From CAXBDP01 sp041689935 (GTDB lineage: Bacteria > Bacteroidota > Bacteroidia > Cytophagales > Cyclobacteriaceae), in contig JBDNFI010000017.1 of assembly GCA_041689935.1 (NCBI GenBank), forward strand, positions 7,778 through 71,777: DNA of 64,000 nucleotides. The letters are read 5' to 3'. Shown here piece by piece: positions 63,476-64,000 of the stretch. Below the pieces are notes generated by a model. It did no database searches. It had not been told where the DNA came from and worked only from the letters and a program-made list of their open reading frames with translations. Position 1 is the stretch's first letter; each line of letters opens with the position of its first letter. Position numbers and translations under genes: made by a program.

Positions 63476-64000
63476 ATGAAACTTCATATCAAAAACATGG
63501 TTTGCAGCAGGTGCAAAATGGCCATTGCAGCTGTGCTTGAGTCATTGGCGATCCTCCCGCTTTCTGTTGAATTGGGTGAAGTACATCTTCCGAATGAATT
63601 GAGTGAAGAAAAATTGCATCAGTTTCGAAAAGAAATTAGTCTATTAGGTTTTGAATTACTCGATGATGGTAGAGCTAAGCTTATAGAAAAAACTAAAAAT
63701 ACCATCATTAAATTAGTTCATAATGAAAATACCAATCTCAAGTCTAATTTATCAGAATATCTGTCCGAAAAATTAGCTTGTGACTACCACTCTCTTAGCC
63801 ACCTATTTTCTGAACTTGAAGGAACTACCATCGAGAAGTATTTTATCCTCCACAGGATTGAAAAAGTAAAAGAACTTATTGTCTACAATGAATTCTCAAT
63901 CAAAGAAATAGCCTTTTTACTAAATTATTCTAGCCTATCCCATCTCAGCACGCAATTCAAAAGTGTTACTGGATTTTCTCCTCGTCACTTTAAGGAGGTA
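63476..64000 (+). CDS. AraC-family regulator with N-terminal metal-binding-like domain (3' end outside window)
   Basis: The ATG at 63476 opens a frame of 175 codons that runs off the window. Residues 1-70 resemble a heavy-metal-associated fold: KLHIKNMVCSRCKMAIAAV with a CxxC pair. Residues 105-175 form the AraC DNA-binding domain, with the second helix-turn-helix SIKEIAFLLNYSSLSHLSTQF and the closing SVTGFSPRHFKEV. Such short regulators in Bacteroidota often sit beside copper or heavy-metal transport genes, which would have to lie beyond the window. A TAAATTTG at 63450-63457 could be its -7 element. One CCTCCCGC octamer lies at 63553-63560. Confidence 0.85.
   Translation, partial: MKLHIKNMVCSRCKMAIAAVLESLAILPLSVELGEVHLPNELSEEKLHQFRKEISLLGFELLDDGRAKLIEKTKNTIIKLVHNENTNLKSNLSEYLSEKLACDYHSLSHLFSELEGTTIEKYFILHRIEKVKELIVYNEFSIKEIAFLLNYSSLSHLSTQFKSVTGFSPRHFKEV

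Larger units (their letters stand above)
1187..63560. repeat. Dispersed octamer GCGGGAGG / CCTCCCGC, 33 copies (interspersed, not continuous)
   Basis: Read by eye. GCGGGAGG starts on the plus strand at 5970, 11741, 15790, 19891, 24387, 26067, 29606, 35242, 37488, 40209, 45026, 45175, 49585, 53049, 53855 and 55319. CCTCCCGC starts at 1187, 7267, 10374, 15314, 18988, 23989, 27838, 36844, 39341, 41230, 43826, 49449, 52649, 54073, 58568, 62681 and 63553. Thirty-one lie inside genes, split about 16 to 15 by coding strand, and in all three reading frames. No longer consensus is evident beyond the eight bases. Confidence 0.88.

Noticed and set aside
1187..63560. GCGGGAGG as a Shine-Dalgarno sequence
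   Set aside because: Although it contains GGGAGG, 31 of 33 copies are inside genes, half are on the non-coding strand, and the two intergenic ones are not at a ribosome-binding distance. Bacteroidota rarely use such sites.

Overview
The window looks like the chromosome of a Bacteroidota bacterium, most likely of the Cytophagales type. The reasons are three type IX secretion components (SprA, PorU, PorV), families largely confined to this phylum (DUF4292, DUF4837, the BT_3928-like DoxX protein), almost no Shine-Dalgarno sequences, and a few promoters fitting the phylum pattern TTTG-N19-TAnnTTTG. Base composition looks to be near 40% GC by eye. No rRNA, tRNA or CRISPR array was seen.

Layout. 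1-5.9 kb: end of a FadL-like porin, shikimate kinase, a DoxX/thioredoxin-like membrane protein, a DUF1599 protein, then folP and the diadenylate cyclase gene. 4.7-9.8 kb: threonine breakdown (kbl, threonine dehydrogenase), isocitrate dehydrogenase and an enoyl-CoA hydratase. 9.8-16.5 kb: a tightly packed run of flippase, dUTPase, sugar nucleotidyltransferase, TPR protein, DUF4292 lipoprotein and EnvC. 16.6-20.9 kb: tatA, gatA, a LysM transglycosylase and a DUF4837 lipoprotein. 21-32.3 kb: maeB, ruvA, the giant sprA, gcvH and a TonB protein. 32.4-37.6 kb (minus strand): a FAD oxidoreductase, a 1072-residue propeller/barrel protein and yicC. 37.7-45.5 kb: an MBL hydrolase and pssA, then porU, porV, a zinc-less M16 homologue and a cupin. 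45.6-49.4 kb: an accessory patch with a 687-residue surface protein, a decayed copy of its 3' end and a carboxypeptidase-regulatory-domain protein. 49.4-55.2 kb: the seven-gene Mrp Na+/H+ antiporter operon. 55.5-57.6 kb: a DPP IV-type peptidase. 57.7-63.2 kb: a type IIG restriction-modification gene cut by an in-frame TAG and loaded with in-frame repeats and an embedded DUF559 nuclease domain. The right edge holds a truncated HMA/AraC regulator.

Two signals go beyond ordinary annotation. First, the octamer GCGGGAGG occurs 33 times by my reading (16 on one strand, 17 on the other), about once per 1.9 kb where about 0.5 would be expected by chance. It lies in every reading frame of unrelated genes. 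Its density and lack of strand bias resemble DNA uptake sequences more than Chi or KOPS. Second, the restriction-modification gene carries two arrays of a palindromic repeat in opposite orientation. All spacings are multiples of three, and one array plus a further copy flank a complete DUF559 domain, as if a repeat-borne nuclease cassette had been accepted in frame.
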